NCBI RefSeq assembly: GCF_017980685.1
Contig: NZ_JACXXO010000004.1
Location: 1-64,000, forward strand
Source of the DNA: Pseudomonas iridis
GTDB lineage: Bacteria > Pseudomonadota > Gammaproteobacteria > Pseudomonadales > Pseudomonadaceae
Reading direction: 5' to 3'
DNA length: 64,000 nucleotides
The position numbers and the translations under genes are program-made. Numbering within the stretch: position 1 is the first letter of the stretch; the number at the start of each line of letters is the position of its first letter. Positions 1 through 7,873 of the stretch are shown here, in pieces. Below the pieces are notes generated by a model. The model saw only the letters and a program-made list of their open reading frames with translations, searched no databases and had not been told where the DNA came from.

Positions 1-57
1 GCGGGTCTGCTTACGTTTGCCGGCGTACTCAGCATCGGCGAAGGACATCTGTTTCAT
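1..57 (-). CDS. IS5-family transposase, N-terminal fragment cut by window edge
   Basis: The 19 codons read from the ATG at 57 give MKQMSFADAEYAGKRKQTR, which I recognise as the conserved beginning of a Pseudomonas IS5-family transposase. The rest of the gene lies to the left of the window, so its integrity cannot be judged. The element would be transcribed leftwards, away from the kinase-like gene at 195. The identification rests on this short N-terminal match only, but the segment is distinctive for the family. Confidence 0.72.
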   Translation of the reverse strand, partial: MKQMSFADAEYAGKRKQTR

Positions 58-111
58 CGGGACTCAACCGTTCGATTCCTGTGAGGCGGGTATTTCACCA
101 AATCTGGAAGC

Positions 112-131
112 CTTTTTCAGAGTTTCCTTAG
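112..131. repeat. Candidate IS5 terminal inverted repeat end plus target duplication
   Basis: Seventy bases upstream of the transposase start, CTTTTTCAGAGTTTCC at 112-127 is followed by TTAG at 128-131. The inward reading GGAAACTCTGAAAAAG has the look of an IS5-group terminal repeat, and TTAG fits the YTAR four-base target preference of that group. The other end of the element is outside the window, so this boundary is an inference. Confidence 0.45.
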
Positions 132-194
132 ACCGCTAATAGAAGGAAGTGGAAGAAACTCTTTAGATACTGAAGCTTACCTAGGAGGTTTTGC

Positions 195-881
195 ATGAAT
201 TATTCTTTGGATAAGGGAGTATTTATCGCATTCGAAGGTACCGATGGCGCAGGAAAATCAACGGTTGCGCGAGCAACATATGACAGAATTTTTCAGTCCC
301 ATTCTGCATTGCACTATATAGACAAAAATCGTCCTCCAGTGCCTACAGGCTATACAGAGTTTCATATGTCTCGGCTACGTGAAGTCTTATGGGACTATCC
401 AGACAACGCTCCCCTTGAACAATTAGGTGACAAACACTGGATAAGCCTCATCACTGCGTGGTTTCAGGCCACAGATCATGCGGCTATAACACCTTTGATC
501 AATTCTGGCGCAAGCTGCATCTCCGATGGTTGGCACTATAAATACCTAGCGCGCTTTCTGCTTAAGAGTACTGATTTGGCTGAGGATGCGTTGGCAATTT
601 TCTCAACGATTAGAAAACCTGACTTCGTAATTTTTTTAGATGTTGATCCGGCACTGGCAGCACAGAGAAAAGGAGCATTTCGCCTTAGCGAGAGTGGAGC
701 CTATGACGGCGCCAATACAAATCCCCAAAAGGGCTTTATTGACTATCAGAATCGAGTTAGATCCAGTTATGAGCGATGCGGTCTGGTGAACTGGATAAGA
801 ATCGATACAACCGATCTAAGTGAGGAAGCCGTACTCGAAAAGGCGGTGACTGCAGTCCAGAGCATTCTTTGTAGAGAGTAG
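195..881 (+). CDS. Orphan thymidylate-kinase-like P-loop nucleotide kinase
   Basis: A 228-residue protein with a clear Walker A, FEGTDGAGKST, at about residues 13-23, as in dTMP kinases. Later come a SDGWHYKYLAR segment, where that family has its DRY-like motif, and LDVDPALAAQRKG, which resembles the base of the lid. The likely reaction is ATP-dependent phosphorylation of a nucleoside monophosphate, but the region between these motifs diverges from housekeeping Tmk. The substrate is therefore open. A strong ribosome site (AGGAGG at 183-188) supports the ATG. The gene is AT-rich with frequent AGA, ATA and TTA-type codons, unlike all its neighbours, and sits directly beside an IS end. I infer horizontal acquisition, possibly the surviving part of a larger insert. 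A bona fide tmk would normally sit with holB, which is absent here. Confidence 0.7.
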   Translation: MNYSLDKGVFIAFEGTDGAGKSTVARATYDRIFQSHSALHYIDKNRPPVPTGYTEFHMSRLREVLWDYPDNAPLEQLGDKHWISLITAWFQATDHAAITPLINSGASCISDGWHYKYLARFLLKSTDLAEDALAIFSTIRKPDFVIFLDVDPALAAQRKGAFRLSESGAYDGANTNPQKGFIDYQNRVRSSYERCGLVNWIRIDTTDLSEEAVLEKAVTAVQSILCRE

Positions 882-983
882 AAAACAACGAACGTGTCTA
901 ATGATGGGCTGATCGACGCCACAGCTACGACCGTGAAACGTCGAAACGTGTGAGCGACACCCTTTACTGACCCACCATACTTT

Positions 984-1068
984 GTAGGAGCTGCCGAAGG
1001 CTGCGATCTTTTGATCCTGTTTTTTACAAGCAAGATCAACAGATCGCAGCCTTCGGCAGCTCCTACAG
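984..1068. repeat. Inverted pair of REP-type repeats (GTAGGAGCTGC family)
   Basis: TGTAGGAGCTGCCGAAGGCTG with GCGATC following is repeated in inverse orientation at 1042-1068, leaving a short T-rich loop. The same family recurs at 9391 and 16647. It lies between the kinase-like gene and the convergent acetyltransferase gene and could form a long hairpin. Confidence 0.85.
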
Positions 1069-1078
1069 GGGCAAGTAT

Positions 1079-1567
1079 TTACAGGGTCAGAATCATCTCG
1101 TGCCACGCCATCCCGCCGTGATCCGACTCAGACGGCTTGATGTAGGCAAAGCCAAACCCGGCATACAGCGGGATGTGCTGTTCCTTGCACATCAAATGAA
1201 TCGTCGCTTTATCCATCCCGCGCATGCGCTCGATGAACTCCGCGAGCAAGCGCTTGGCCAGCCCTTGCCCCTGATAATCCGGGTGCACCACCACCGACAT
1301 GATCACCACGTTTGGTCCTTTCGGATCATGCCCGATCAGTTCCTTGAACGCCTCGTCCGACATCTGCACATCGAACGCCGCGCCCGAGTTGACGAACCCG
1401 GCGACCTCGCCGTCGACTTCGGCAACGATGAAGCCATCCGGCCAGGTCGCAATGCGCGTGGCGATCTTTTCGCGGGTGGCGGCTTCGTCGCCATCGTAGG
1501 CAACGGTTTCGATGGCGTAGCAGCGATCCAGGTCAGTGGCAGTGACGTTGCGGATTAGGGTAATCAT
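1079..1567 (-). CDS. GNAT-family N-acetyltransferase
   Basis: A 162-residue single-domain acetyltransferase. Residues 92-108 read VVVHPDYQGQGLAKRLL, the acetyl-CoA pyrophosphate-binding motif A (Q/R-x-x-G-x-G/A) that follows beta-strand 4. The C-terminal PLYAGFGFAYIKPSE is the usual late GNAT strand and helix. The protein should transfer an acetyl group from acetyl-CoA to a small amine or an amino terminus; nothing in the sequence gives the acceptor. I chose the ATG at 1567 (MITLIRNVT) because the fold begins there. A longer reading frame extends upstream but contains no domain and overlaps the neighbouring gene. Next upstream on the same strand is the GyrI-like gene, 88 bases away, so the two may be co-transcribed. 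Confidence 0.85.
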   Translation of the reverse strand: MITLIRNVTATDLDRCYAIETVAYDGDEAATREKIATRIATWPDGFIVAEVDGEVAGFVNSGAAFDVQMSDEAFKELIGHDPKGPNVVIMSVVVHPDYQGQGLAKRLLAEFIERMRGMDKATIHLMCKEQHIPLYAGFGFAYIKPSESDHGGMAWHEMILTL

Positions 1568-1655
1568 GGCAGCTCGAAAATCAGTGAAAACAAGGCTGCC
1601 AAGCATAAAGCAGAAACGGCGAGACAGGTCATTGACCCGCCCCGCCGCGCGCAAT

Positions 1656-2141
1656 TCACGCCTTGAGTGGCAGCCAGATTTCCAGCGTGCCGGTATGCAG
1701 TTTGGGGTTGAAATCCTCACTGTAGCGTTCGAACTCCGGCGCATCGGCGGCTTCGCGTCCGGACTGCGGCAGCCAGGTTTTCCAGATGTACTGGAAGGTC
1801 TCTGGCAACTGATCCAGTGAACCTTTGTGCTCGAACACCGCGTAATCCTGCGGTGGCACCTCGATCCAACGGTACTGTTCCGGCAGATCATCGAGTTTGC
1901 TGATTTCGACCCCGGCGATGTATTCGAAACCACCCTTGCCGTCCGCATTGCAGCAGACGCCGAACGTCACTTCGTTCTTCTGCCCGGGAATCTTGCCCAG
2001 ATGCGGGATGAATTTTTCCCACAGTTCGGGGATGCCATCGGTGGTGTCCTGAGTAAATCGTCCGCCAAGCCCTGCTATCAGCAGGAATTGTCCATGTTCG
2101 AAGCGAGGTTCTGCCACTTCGACGCGTGTTTGCTCATCCAT
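1656..2141 (-). CDS. GyrI-like effector-binding domain protein
   Basis: A 161-residue stand-alone protein that resembles the small-molecule-binding domain of AraC/GyrI-type proteins. It has an N-terminal GRFTQDTTDGIPELWEKF segment, a central Cys-rich strand (FGVCCNAD) and a C-terminal IYKTWLPQSG-like stretch before a final LEIWLPLK strand. Proteins of this type bind ligands or act as gyrase inhibitors or hydrolases; which applies here is not shown. There is no DNA-binding domain. The start at 2141 (MDEQTRVEV) has a good ribosome site, AGGAGT, eight bases upstream. The longer frame that begins further upstream is rejected for that reason. It is flanked by LysE and GNAT genes on the same strand. 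Confidence 0.75.
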   Translation of the reverse strand: MDEQTRVEVAEPRFEHGQFLLIAGLGGRFTQDTTDGIPELWEKFIPHLGKIPGQKNEVTFGVCCNADGKGGFEYIAGVEISKLDDLPEQYRWIEVPPQDYAVFEHKGSLDQLPETFQYIWKTWLPQSGREAADAPEFERYSEDFNPKLHTGTLEIWLPLKA

Positions 2142-2209
2142 GACTCGACTCCTGGAACGAAAAAAGTGGGTTCGGCTGGGAGTATAGAAGCCAAACCCGA
2201 TTCGCAACA

Positions 2210-2872
2210 TCAGAGCGTATGCAGGGCCTCGGCCGCACCCGACCCGACAAACTCGTTATAGCCAGATACGATCACGTAAACCGCGAAATAGCAGAAGATC
2301 GCTGCAGATGCCATATACGAGTAGCGCAGCAGCTTATCACCCAGGAGCTTGCCACCATGGCTTGCGGCGAAGCACAAACCGGCCGACCACAACAGCCCTG
2401 CGCACAGAAACCCACCGAGAAACAAAGCAGAACTCAAAGGCCCGCCCCCGCCCGAGCGGGCGATCAACGTGCCGCCTACCGCAGCGAACCAGAGAATCGC
2501 GCTCGGCGAAGACATGGCGAGGAAGATCCCCCGCAAAAATTCCTTGCGGTGGGAGTTCTGCCCCACCTCTGCCGTCTCGGCCAGCAGCGCCTCGTGATGG
2601 ATTGCCGAGTAGATCATCTTCGCCGCGAAATAGATCAGCAGTGCCGAACCGCCGATCCACAGCACCCAGCGCACGGTTTCGTATTGCAGCAACACGGTCA
2701 TTCCGGCGAGCGCCAGCAACGCATAAATCAGATCGCCGACACAGGTGCCGAGGCCCAGCGCAAAGCCCTGAAAATAACCGCGCTGCATGGCCAGCGTGAT
2801 CATTGCGATGTTGGCCACGCCGATATCCAGGCACAGCGAGAGGCTCAGCAAAAAGCCGCTGGTGAATTCCAT
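2210..2872 (-). CDS. LysE/RhtB-family amino-acid exporter
   Basis: A 220-residue, very hydrophobic inner-membrane protein with about six membrane spans. It shows the features of the LysE superfamily: an N-terminal span (GFLLSLSLCLDIGVANIAM), a LGLGTCVGDLIYALLALAG second helix, and a conserved mid-protein SSPSAILWFAAVGG segment corresponding to the family's NPK region. It probably exports an amino acid or similar metabolite by proton exchange; the substrate is not predictable. The ATG at 2872 is preceded by AAGGAAAT. A TTG one codon upstream is less likely. The gene is 68 bases upstream of the GyrI-like gene on the same strand and divergent from alaC. Confidence 0.85.
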   Translation of the reverse strand: MEFTSGFLLSLSLCLDIGVANIAMITLAMQRGYFQGFALGLGTCVGDLIYALLALAGMTVLLQYETVRWVLWIGGSALLIYFAAKMIYSAIHHEALLAETAEVGQNSHRKEFLRGIFLAMSSPSAILWFAAVGGTLIARSGGGGPLSSALFLGGFLCAGLLWSAGLCFAASHGGKLLGDKLLRYSYMASAAIFCYFAVYVIVSGYNEFVGSGAAEALHTL

Positions 2873-3010
2873 CAACCGATTTCCTTGGAAAAATTTGTTT
2901 ACGCGCAGGCTGGACAGTCTGCCATCACAGCCCTTATCTTCGCCAACAGGTCACCGCAGTGACCAGCGTCGCTCGGACGGTTCCGGGCGCTTACGTTATC
3001 CGAGGCAACA

Positions 3011-4228
3011 ATGGCTGAACAAGGTTCGCCGCGCCGCTTTGCGCGCATAGATCGACTCCCCCCTTACGTTTTCAACATCACCGCCGAGCTGAAGATGGCC
3101 GCGCGGCGTCGTGGTGAAGACATCATCGACTTGAGCATGGGCAACCCCGACGGGGCCACGCCGCCGCACATTGTCGAAAAACTCGTGCAAGTCGCCCAGC
3201 GTGACGACACCCACGGTTATTCCACGTCCAAGGGCATTCCGCGTCTGCGTCGGGCGATTTCCAATTGGTACAAGCAACGCTACGAGGTCGATATCGACCC
3301 GGAAAGCGAAGCCATTGTCACCATCGGTTCCAAGGAAGGCCTGGCGCATCTGATGCTGGCGACCCTGGATCAGGGCGACACCGTACTGGTGCCGAACCCC
3401 AGCTACCCGATTCACATCTACGGTGCGGTAATTGCCGGCGCTCAGGTGCGTTCTGTACCGCTGGTGCCGGGCGTGGACTTCTTCGACGAACTGGAACGGG
3501 CGATTCGCGGCTCGATCCCGAAGCCGAAGATGATGATCCTCGGCTTCCCGTCGAACCCGACTGCGCAGTGCGTGGAACTGGATTTCTTCGAACGGGTGAT
3601 CGCCCTCGCCAAGCAATACGACGTGCTGGTCATCCACGATCTGGCTTACGCCGACATCGTCTACGACGGCTGGAAAGCCCCTTCGATCATGCAAGTGCCG
3701 GGCGCCAAGGACATCGCGGTGGAGTTTTTCACCCTGTCCAAGAGCTACAACATGGCCGGTTGGCGCATCGGTTTCATGGTCGGCAATCCAGAACTGGTCA
3801 ACGCCTTGGCGCGGATCAAGAGCTACCACGACTACGGCACTTTCACCCCACTGCAAGTCGCCGCGATTGCTGCGCTGGAAGGCGATCAGCAGTGCGTGAA
3901 AGACATCGCCGAGCAATATCGCCAACGCCGTAATGTGCTGGTCAAAGGCCTGCATGAACTGGGCTGGATGGTCGAAAACCCAAAGGCTTCGATGTACGTC
4001 TGGGCGAAAATCCCTGAGGCTTATGCGCATCTGGGTTCGCTGGAATTCGCCAAGAAACTGCTGGCCGAGGCCAAGGTTTGCGTCTCGCCGGGGGTGGGGT
4101 TTGGTGAGTATGGCGATGATCACGTGCGCTTCGCGCTGATCGAAAACCAGGACCGCATTCGCCAGGCTGTACGCGGCATTCGCGGGATGTTCCGGGCGGA
4201 TGGATTAGCCCCGAAATCCAGCACCTGA
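3011..4228 (+). CDS. alaC: Alanine transaminase AlaC (class I/II PLP aminotransferase)
   Basis: A 405-residue fold-type I aminotransferase. Asp210 (VIHD), which contacts the pyridine nitrogen, and Lys244 in [14 protein letters not shown], the Schiff-base lysine, are both present. So are [12 protein letters not shown], the substrate-loop region, and a C-terminal VRFALIEN segment with the carboxylate-binding arginine. The close match to AlaC-type enzymes suggests it makes alanine from pyruvate and glutamate in the cytoplasm. A neighbouring function such as methionine or valine transamination cannot be excluded. The ATG follows a modest ribosome site, CGAGGC. It is a single-gene unit: a repeat and a two-way terminator separate it from the convergent gntP. 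Confidence 0.88.
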   Translation: MAEQGSPRRFARIDRLPPYVFNITAELKMAARRRGEDIIDLSMGNPDGATPPHIVEKLVQVAQRDDTHGYSTSKGIPRLRRAISNWYKQRYEVDIDPESEAIVTIGSKEGLAHLMLATLDQGDTVLVPNPSYPIHIYGAVIAGAQVRSVPLVPGVDFFDELERAIRGSIPKPKMMILGFPSNPTAQCVELDFFERVIALAKQYDVLVIHDLAYADIVYDGWKAPSIMQVPGAKDIAVEFFTLSKSYNMAGWRIGFMVGNPELVNALARIKSYHDYGTFTPLQVAAIAALEGDQQCVKDIAEQYRQRRNVLVKGLHELGWMVENPKASMYVWAKIPEAYAHLGSLEFAKKLLAEAKVCVSPGVGFGEYGDDHVRFALIENQDRIRQAVRGIRGMFRADGLAPKSST

Positions 4229-4239
4229 CAACTTCCTTG

Positions 4240-4326
4240 GGGGAGCGAGCCTGCTCGCGAAAGCGTCGAGTCAGCTGAAATCCATATCGACTGACACATC
4301 GCATTCGCGAGCAGGCTCGCTCCCAC
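4240..4326. repeat. REPIN, GGGAGCGAGCCTGCTCGCGAA family
   Basis: Two inverted copies of a roughly 24-base palindromic unit (GGAGCGAGCCTGCTCGCGAA) flank about 40 bases of unique spacer. This is the typical doublet arrangement of Pseudomonas REP sequences. The family also occurs at 7769, 11986, 14533, 29929, 32911 and 57936. Confidence 0.92.
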
Positions 4327-4356
4327 ATTGGTTTTGTCTATGTCACGAATCATCAC

Positions 4357-4392
4357 CCACAAAAAAACCGCATCGCTGCGGTTTTTTTGTGG
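4357..4392. terminator. Bidirectional Rho-independent terminator between alaC and gntP
   Basis: CCACAAAAAAACCGCA and TGCGGTTTTTTTGTGG form a symmetrical stem around ATCGC, with an A-run on one side and a T-run on the other. It can end transcription of both alaC (plus) and gntP (minus). Confidence 0.88.
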
Positions 4393-4405
4393 TTGGCGTT
4401 TGCTG

Positions 4406-5758
4406 TTAAACGAACATCGACAACAGCAGGATAAAGCCCAACGCGACCACCGAAAGGATGGTTTCCATCGCCGTCCAGGTCTTGAACGTTTCGGCCACGG
4501 TCATGTTGAAGTACTGCTTCACCAGCCAGAAACCGGCGTCGTTGACGTGAGACAGGATCAACGAACCGGCACCGGTGGCCAGCACCAGCAGTTCACGGTT
4601 GACGCCCGGAACCATTCCGACCACCGGCACCACGATGCCCGCGCCAGTGATGGTCGCAACCGTTGCCGAACCGGTGGCAATACGGATCACCGCCGCCACC
4701 AGCCATGCCAGCAGGATCGGCGAGATCTGTGCGCTGACCGCCATGTGGCCGATCACATCGCCCACGCCGCTGGTGACCAGCATCTGCTTGAAGCCACCGC
4801 CGGCACCGATGATCAGGATGATCGCGGCGGTTGGCGCCAGGCTCGCATCCAGCCACTTGAGGATCTGGTTGGAACCGATGCCCTGCTTGTAGCCAAAGGT
4901 GTACAGCGACAGCAGCAATGCCAGCAGCAGTGCCGAGATCGGGTGACCGATCATGTCCATCCAGGTGCGGAAGAAGTTACCGTCCGGCAGCGCCACGTCA
5001 GCGAAGGTTTTCAGCAGCATCAGGAACACCGGCAGCAGCACGGTGATCAGGGTGATGCTGAAGCTCGGCAGGACAGCGGTATCGTTTTCGCGGGCCAGTT
5101 GATCGACCAGTTCCTGATTCGGGTGACCCGGAATGTGCTTGGCGATGAACGTACCGAAGATCGGCCCGGCAATGATTGCAGTCGGCAGCGCAACGATCAG
5201 ACCGTAGAGAATGGTCTTGCCGATGTCAGCGCCGAACACGCCGATGGCCAGCAGCGGGCCCGGGTGCGGTGGCACCAGACCGTGCACGGCGGACAGGCCG
5301 GCGAGCAACGGGATACCGATCTTGATGATCGACACGCCCGTGCGGCGGGCAACGATGAACACCAGCGGAATCAGCAGCACGAAGCCGATTTCGAAGAACA
5401 ACGGAATGCCCACCAGGAACGCGGCGAACATCATTGCCCACTGGACTTTGTCCTTGCCGAACGCGCGAATCAGGGTCTGGGCAATCTGATCTGCCCCGCC
5501 CGATTCGGCCATCATTTTGCCGAGCATGGTGCCCAGCGCGAGGATGATGCCGACGAAACCAAGCACGCCACCAAAGCCGTCCTGGAACGCTTTGATGATG
5601 GTGCCGATCGGCATGCCGGATGTCAGGCCGAGGAATGCGGCGGCGATGGTCAGGGCAATGAAAGGGTGAATCTTGAACTTGGTGATCAGGACGATAAGTC
5701 CGATCACCGTGACCACTGCATCAAGCAGCAGGTAGGCGTCGTGGGACATGCCAAACAT
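4406..5758 (-). CDS. gntP: Gluconate:H+ symporter, GntP family
   Basis: A 450-residue polytopic inner-membrane protein with about 12 hydrophobic segments and the GntP-family signatures PLFFEIGFVLLIPLVF and VHGLVPPHPGPLLAIG. It should import gluconate with protons. Context makes the assignment firm: gluconokinase lies immediately upstream on the same strand, and a LacI-type regulator is divergent from that. The ATG at 5758 has AGGAGA eight bases upstream. The 82-base leader from gntK carries a perfect palindrome GACAGCGCTGTC (5816-5827) that shares its core with two sites at the gntK/gntR promoter. It also carries an A-rich AACAACAACAA tract typical of Hfq/Crc targets, so both substrate-specific and catabolite control are likely. 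Confidence 0.92.
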   Translation of the reverse strand: MFGMSHDAYLLLDAVVTVIGLIVLITKFKIHPFIALTIAAAFLGLTSGMPIGTIIKAFQDGFGGVLGFVGIILALGTMLGKMMAESGGADQIAQTLIRAFGKDKVQWAMMFAAFLVGIPLFFEIGFVLLIPLVFIVARRTGVSIIKIGIPLLAGLSAVHGLVPPHPGPLLAIGVFGADIGKTILYGLIVALPTAIIAGPIFGTFIAKHIPGHPNQELVDQLARENDTAVLPSFSITLITVLLPVFLMLLKTFADVALPDGNFFRTWMDMIGHPISALLLALLLSLYTFGYKQGIGSNQILKWLDASLAPTAAIILIIGAGGGFKQMLVTSGVGDVIGHMAVSAQISPILLAWLVAAVIRIATGSATVATITGAGIVVPVVGMVPGVNRELLVLATGAGSLILSHVNDAGFWLVKQYFNMTVAETFKTWTAMETILSVVALGFILLLSMFV

Positions 5759-5774
5759 TGGGGGTGTCTCCTGG

Positions 5775-5786
5775 TTTGTTGTTGTT
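5775..5786 (-). promoter_or_regulatory. Hfq/Crc-type CA motif in the gntP leader
   Basis: On the gntP-coding strand this reads AACAACAACAAA, matching AANAANAA, and it abuts the ribosome site AGGAGA. Such tracts next to a start are the established target of Hfq/Crc repression in pseudomonads. Occupancy is inferred. Confidence 0.7.
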
Positions 5787-5815
5787 ATTAAAGCGGGTTA
5801 ATCAGAAGTCGTAAG

Positions 5816-5827
5816 GACAGCGCTGTC
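5816..5827. promoter_or_regulatory. Candidate GntR operator upstream of gntP
   Basis: Perfect 12-base palindrome GACAGCGCTGTC, sharing GACAGCGCT with the sites at 6393 and 6545. Its place between gntK and gntP suggests that gntP has its own repressible promoter. Confidence 0.65.
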
Positions 5828-5840
5828 TGCACGAACACGC

Positions 5841-6374
5841 TCATACCGCCTGTTTCAGGCCATTGGCCTGCCACCAGACGTGAGCTTGCTCAGCCAGTTC
5901 TTCAACGCTGTGGATCGAAGCGTTCAACGCCAGGGTCAACGGCTCGCCTTTGGGCGATTCGAGGGTGGCGAACTGGCTTTCGATCAGCGTGGCCGGCATG
6001 AAGTGGCCCGGACGATGGGACACACGCTCGGCGGCAACTTCAGGGGTCAATTCAAGGAACACGAAGCCCAGGCCCGGCAGGGCACTGCGCAAGACTTCAC
6101 GATAACTGTGTTTGAGGGCCGAGCAGGTCAGCACCGGGCGCTGGCCCGTGGCGTCAACGCGACGCAGCTCCTCGCACAGGCTGTCGAGCCAGCCGGCACG
6201 GTCGTCGTCGTTCAGGGGGATCCCCGCGCTCATCTTTTCGATGTTCGCGGCCGGATGGAAAGTATCGCCTTCAATGGCAGTGGCGCCGCTCAATTGGCAC
6301 AGGGCCTCGCTGACGCACGTCTTGCCGCAACCGGCAACGCCCATGATGACCAGGGCGGTGATGGGATGATTCAT
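5841..6374 (-). CDS. gntK: Gluconokinase
   Basis: A 177-residue kinase of the small thermoresistant gluconokinase type. Its P-loop is GVAGCGKT at residues 12-19. EGDTFHPAANIEKMSAGIPL is the family's substrate-binding stretch, CSALKHSYREVLR follows the second Walker region, and ESQFATLESP closes the signature. It phosphorylates gluconate to 6-phosphogluconate, feeding Edd/Eda encoded elsewhere in this window. The length is typical. The start at 6374 has GAGGTG upstream. It is first in a gntK-gntP unit and divergent from gntR, with a repressor-type operator about 20 bases upstream of its ATG. Confidence 0.93.
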   Translation of the reverse strand: MNHPITALVIMGVAGCGKTCVSEALCQLSGATAIEGDTFHPAANIEKMSAGIPLNDDDRAGWLDSLCEELRRVDATGQRPVLTCSALKHSYREVLRSALPGLGFVFLELTPEVAAERVSHRPGHFMPATLIESQFATLESPKGEPLTLALNASIHSVEELAEQAHVWWQANGLKQAV

Positions 6375-6392
6375 GAAACACCTCAGCGCGCA

Positions 6393-6409
6393 GACAGCGC
6401 TACCTTTGC
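6393..6409. promoter_or_regulatory. GntR operator in front of gntK
   Basis: GACAGCGCTACCTT here is repeated identically at 6545. On the opposite strand it reads AAGGTAGCGCT. This fits the core of the published P. aeruginosa GntR operator, which I recall as AC-N-AAG-N-TAGCGCT, with one difference in the AC pair. Confidence 0.72.
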
Positions 6410-6544
6410 AAGCTATGACTCTAGTGCACAGATAGAAGTTGCCGACGCCTTCTTGTCGTTTTTTTGGGTTGCAGCAGGTTTGTTCCCAACACCAAAAAGC
6501 GAAGATCAGGCAGGACCTCGCTTACGCATTTGCAGCTGCATCAG

Positions 6545-6561
6545 GACAGCGCTACCTTAGT
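6545..6561. promoter_or_regulatory. GntR operator in front of gntR
   Basis: On the minus strand this reads ACTAAGGTAGCGCTGTC, an exact fit to AC-N-AAG-N-TAGCGCT as I recall that operator. It lies 30 bases before the gntR start, so autoregulation is likely. Confidence 0.75.
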
Positions 6562-6590
6562 GCCTTGATTTTTGTTTGGCAAGCCGCCCG

Positions 6591-7622
6591 ATGACCACTC
6601 CTAAAAACGATAAAAATACCCGCACCACCGGCCGTCCCACCCTTAATGAAGTTGCTCGCCTTGCCGGCGTCAGCCCGATTACCGCTTCCCGCGCCTTGCG
6701 CGGGGTCAGCACCGTGGCCACCGAACTGGTGGACAAAGTCCGCAAGGCTGCCCTCGAACTCAACTACGTGGTCAACCCTGCCGCCCGCGCCCTGGCCTCA
6801 GCGCAGAGCCATTCGGTGGTGGTTTTGGTGCCGTCACTGTCCAACCTGTTGTTCATCGATACGCTGGAAGCCATTCATCGGGTTTTGACGCCCAAGGGCT
6901 TTGAAGTACTGATCGGTAACTTCCACTACTCCCGTGATGAAGAAGAAAACCTGCTGCGCAACTACATGGCCTATCAGCCGCGCGGGTTTCTGCTGACCGG
7001 GTTTGATCGCACCGAAAGTTCGCGGCGGATGATCGAGGCCAGCAACATTCCCTGCGTGTACATGATGGAACTGGACAGCGCCGCCGGCGTGAATTGCGTC
7101 GGCTTCTCCCAACTCAGCGCCGGCGAAACGGCGGCTGAGCATTTGCTCTCGCGGGGGCGCAAACGTCTGGCTTACATCGGGGCGCAACTTGATCAGCGCA
7201 CGTTGCTGCGTGGCGAAGGTTTTCGCAAAGCGTTGCAGAAGGCCGGGCGTTATGACCCGGATCTGGAAGTGCTGACGCCACGCGCTTCGTCGGTGGGATT
7301 GGGTGGCGAGTTGTTTTTGCAATTGCTGGCGGCGCACCCGGATGTCGATGCGATCTTCTTCGGCAACGATGACCTGGCACAGGGCGCATTGCTGGAGGCG
7401 CTGCGCCACGGCATCAAAATCCCTGAGCAAGTGGCGATTCTGGGCTTCAACGACTTGCCGATGTCCGAGCACATGGTGCCGCGCCTGAGCAGCATCAACA
7501 CACCGCGTGAGGCGATTGGCCGGCGCGCGGCGGAGCAGATGCTGACGTTGATGGCCGGGAACAAGGTGGCACGGCCGGTGGAAGACATGGGCTTCGAACT
7601 GAAGATCCGCGAAAGCACATAA
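6591..7622 (+). CDS. gntR: LacI-family gluconate repressor GntR
   Basis: A 343-residue LacI/GalR regulator. Residues about 15-60 form the helix-turn-helix and hinge: TLNEVARLAGVSPITASRAL is the recognition unit and NPAARALAS the hinge. The rest is a periplasmic-binding-protein-like ligand domain with VVVLVPSLSN, FFGNDDLAQGAL and the late GFNDLPMSEHMVP segment. It should bind gluconate or 6-phosphogluconate and release its operators. Three copies of GACAGCGCT flank gntK, gntR and gntP and are its obvious targets. I start at the ATG (6591). A TTG five codons upstream is possible but has no ribosome site. The gene is divergent from gntK. Confidence 0.9.
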   Translation: MTTPKNDKNTRTTGRPTLNEVARLAGVSPITASRALRGVSTVATELVDKVRKAALELNYVVNPAARALASAQSHSVVVLVPSLSNLLFIDTLEAIHRVLTPKGFEVLIGNFHYSRDEEENLLRNYMAYQPRGFLLTGFDRTESSRRMIEASNIPCVYMMELDSAAGVNCVGFSQLSAGETAAEHLLSRGRKRLAYIGAQLDQRTLLRGEGFRKALQKAGRYDPDLEVLTPRASSVGLGGELFLQLLAAHPDVDAIFFGNDDLAQGALLEALRHGIKIPEQVAILGFNDLPMSEHMVPRLSSINTPREAIGRRAAEQMLTLMAGNKVARPVEDMGFELKIREST

Positions 7623-7633
7623 CCCCTGAAATT

Positions 7634-7726
7634 CCTGTGGGAGCTGGCTTGCCAGCGATGGCGTCCGGTCAGTCGATACATTTTTGGCTGATACACCGCT
7701 ATCGCTGGCAAGCCAGCTCCCACAGG
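7634..7726. repeat. REPIN, TGGGAGCTGGCTTGCCAGCGATG family
   Basis: CTGTGGGAGCTGGCTTGCCAG and its inverted partner flank about 45 bases. The family recurs at 27342, 38264, 42371, 47583, 50496 and 61215. It lies between gntR and the next repeat pair. Confidence 0.92.
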
Positions 7727-7768
7727 TGTTGTGGTGTTCACAAAATTCAAGGTTGAATTACAATCCCG

Positions 7769-7855
7769 GTGGGAGCGAGCCTGCTCGCGAAAGCGTCGTG
7801 TCAGATAAGCACTTGACGACTGACACGGCGCTTTCGCGAGCAGGCTCGCTCCCAC
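7769..7855. repeat. REPIN, GGGAGCGAGCCTGCTCGCGAA family
   Basis: Inverted doublet of the 24-base palindromic unit. Together with the preceding element it fills the space between the convergent gntR and LysR genes, so two different REP families sit side by side. Confidence 0.92.
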
Positions 7856-7873
7856 ATTGGATCTCCACCGTCT

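Noticed and set aside
767..1106. Two overlapping minus-strand frames behind the kinase-like gene
   Set aside because: They run through a REP pair and the end of the plus-strand gene and have no similarity to known proteins.
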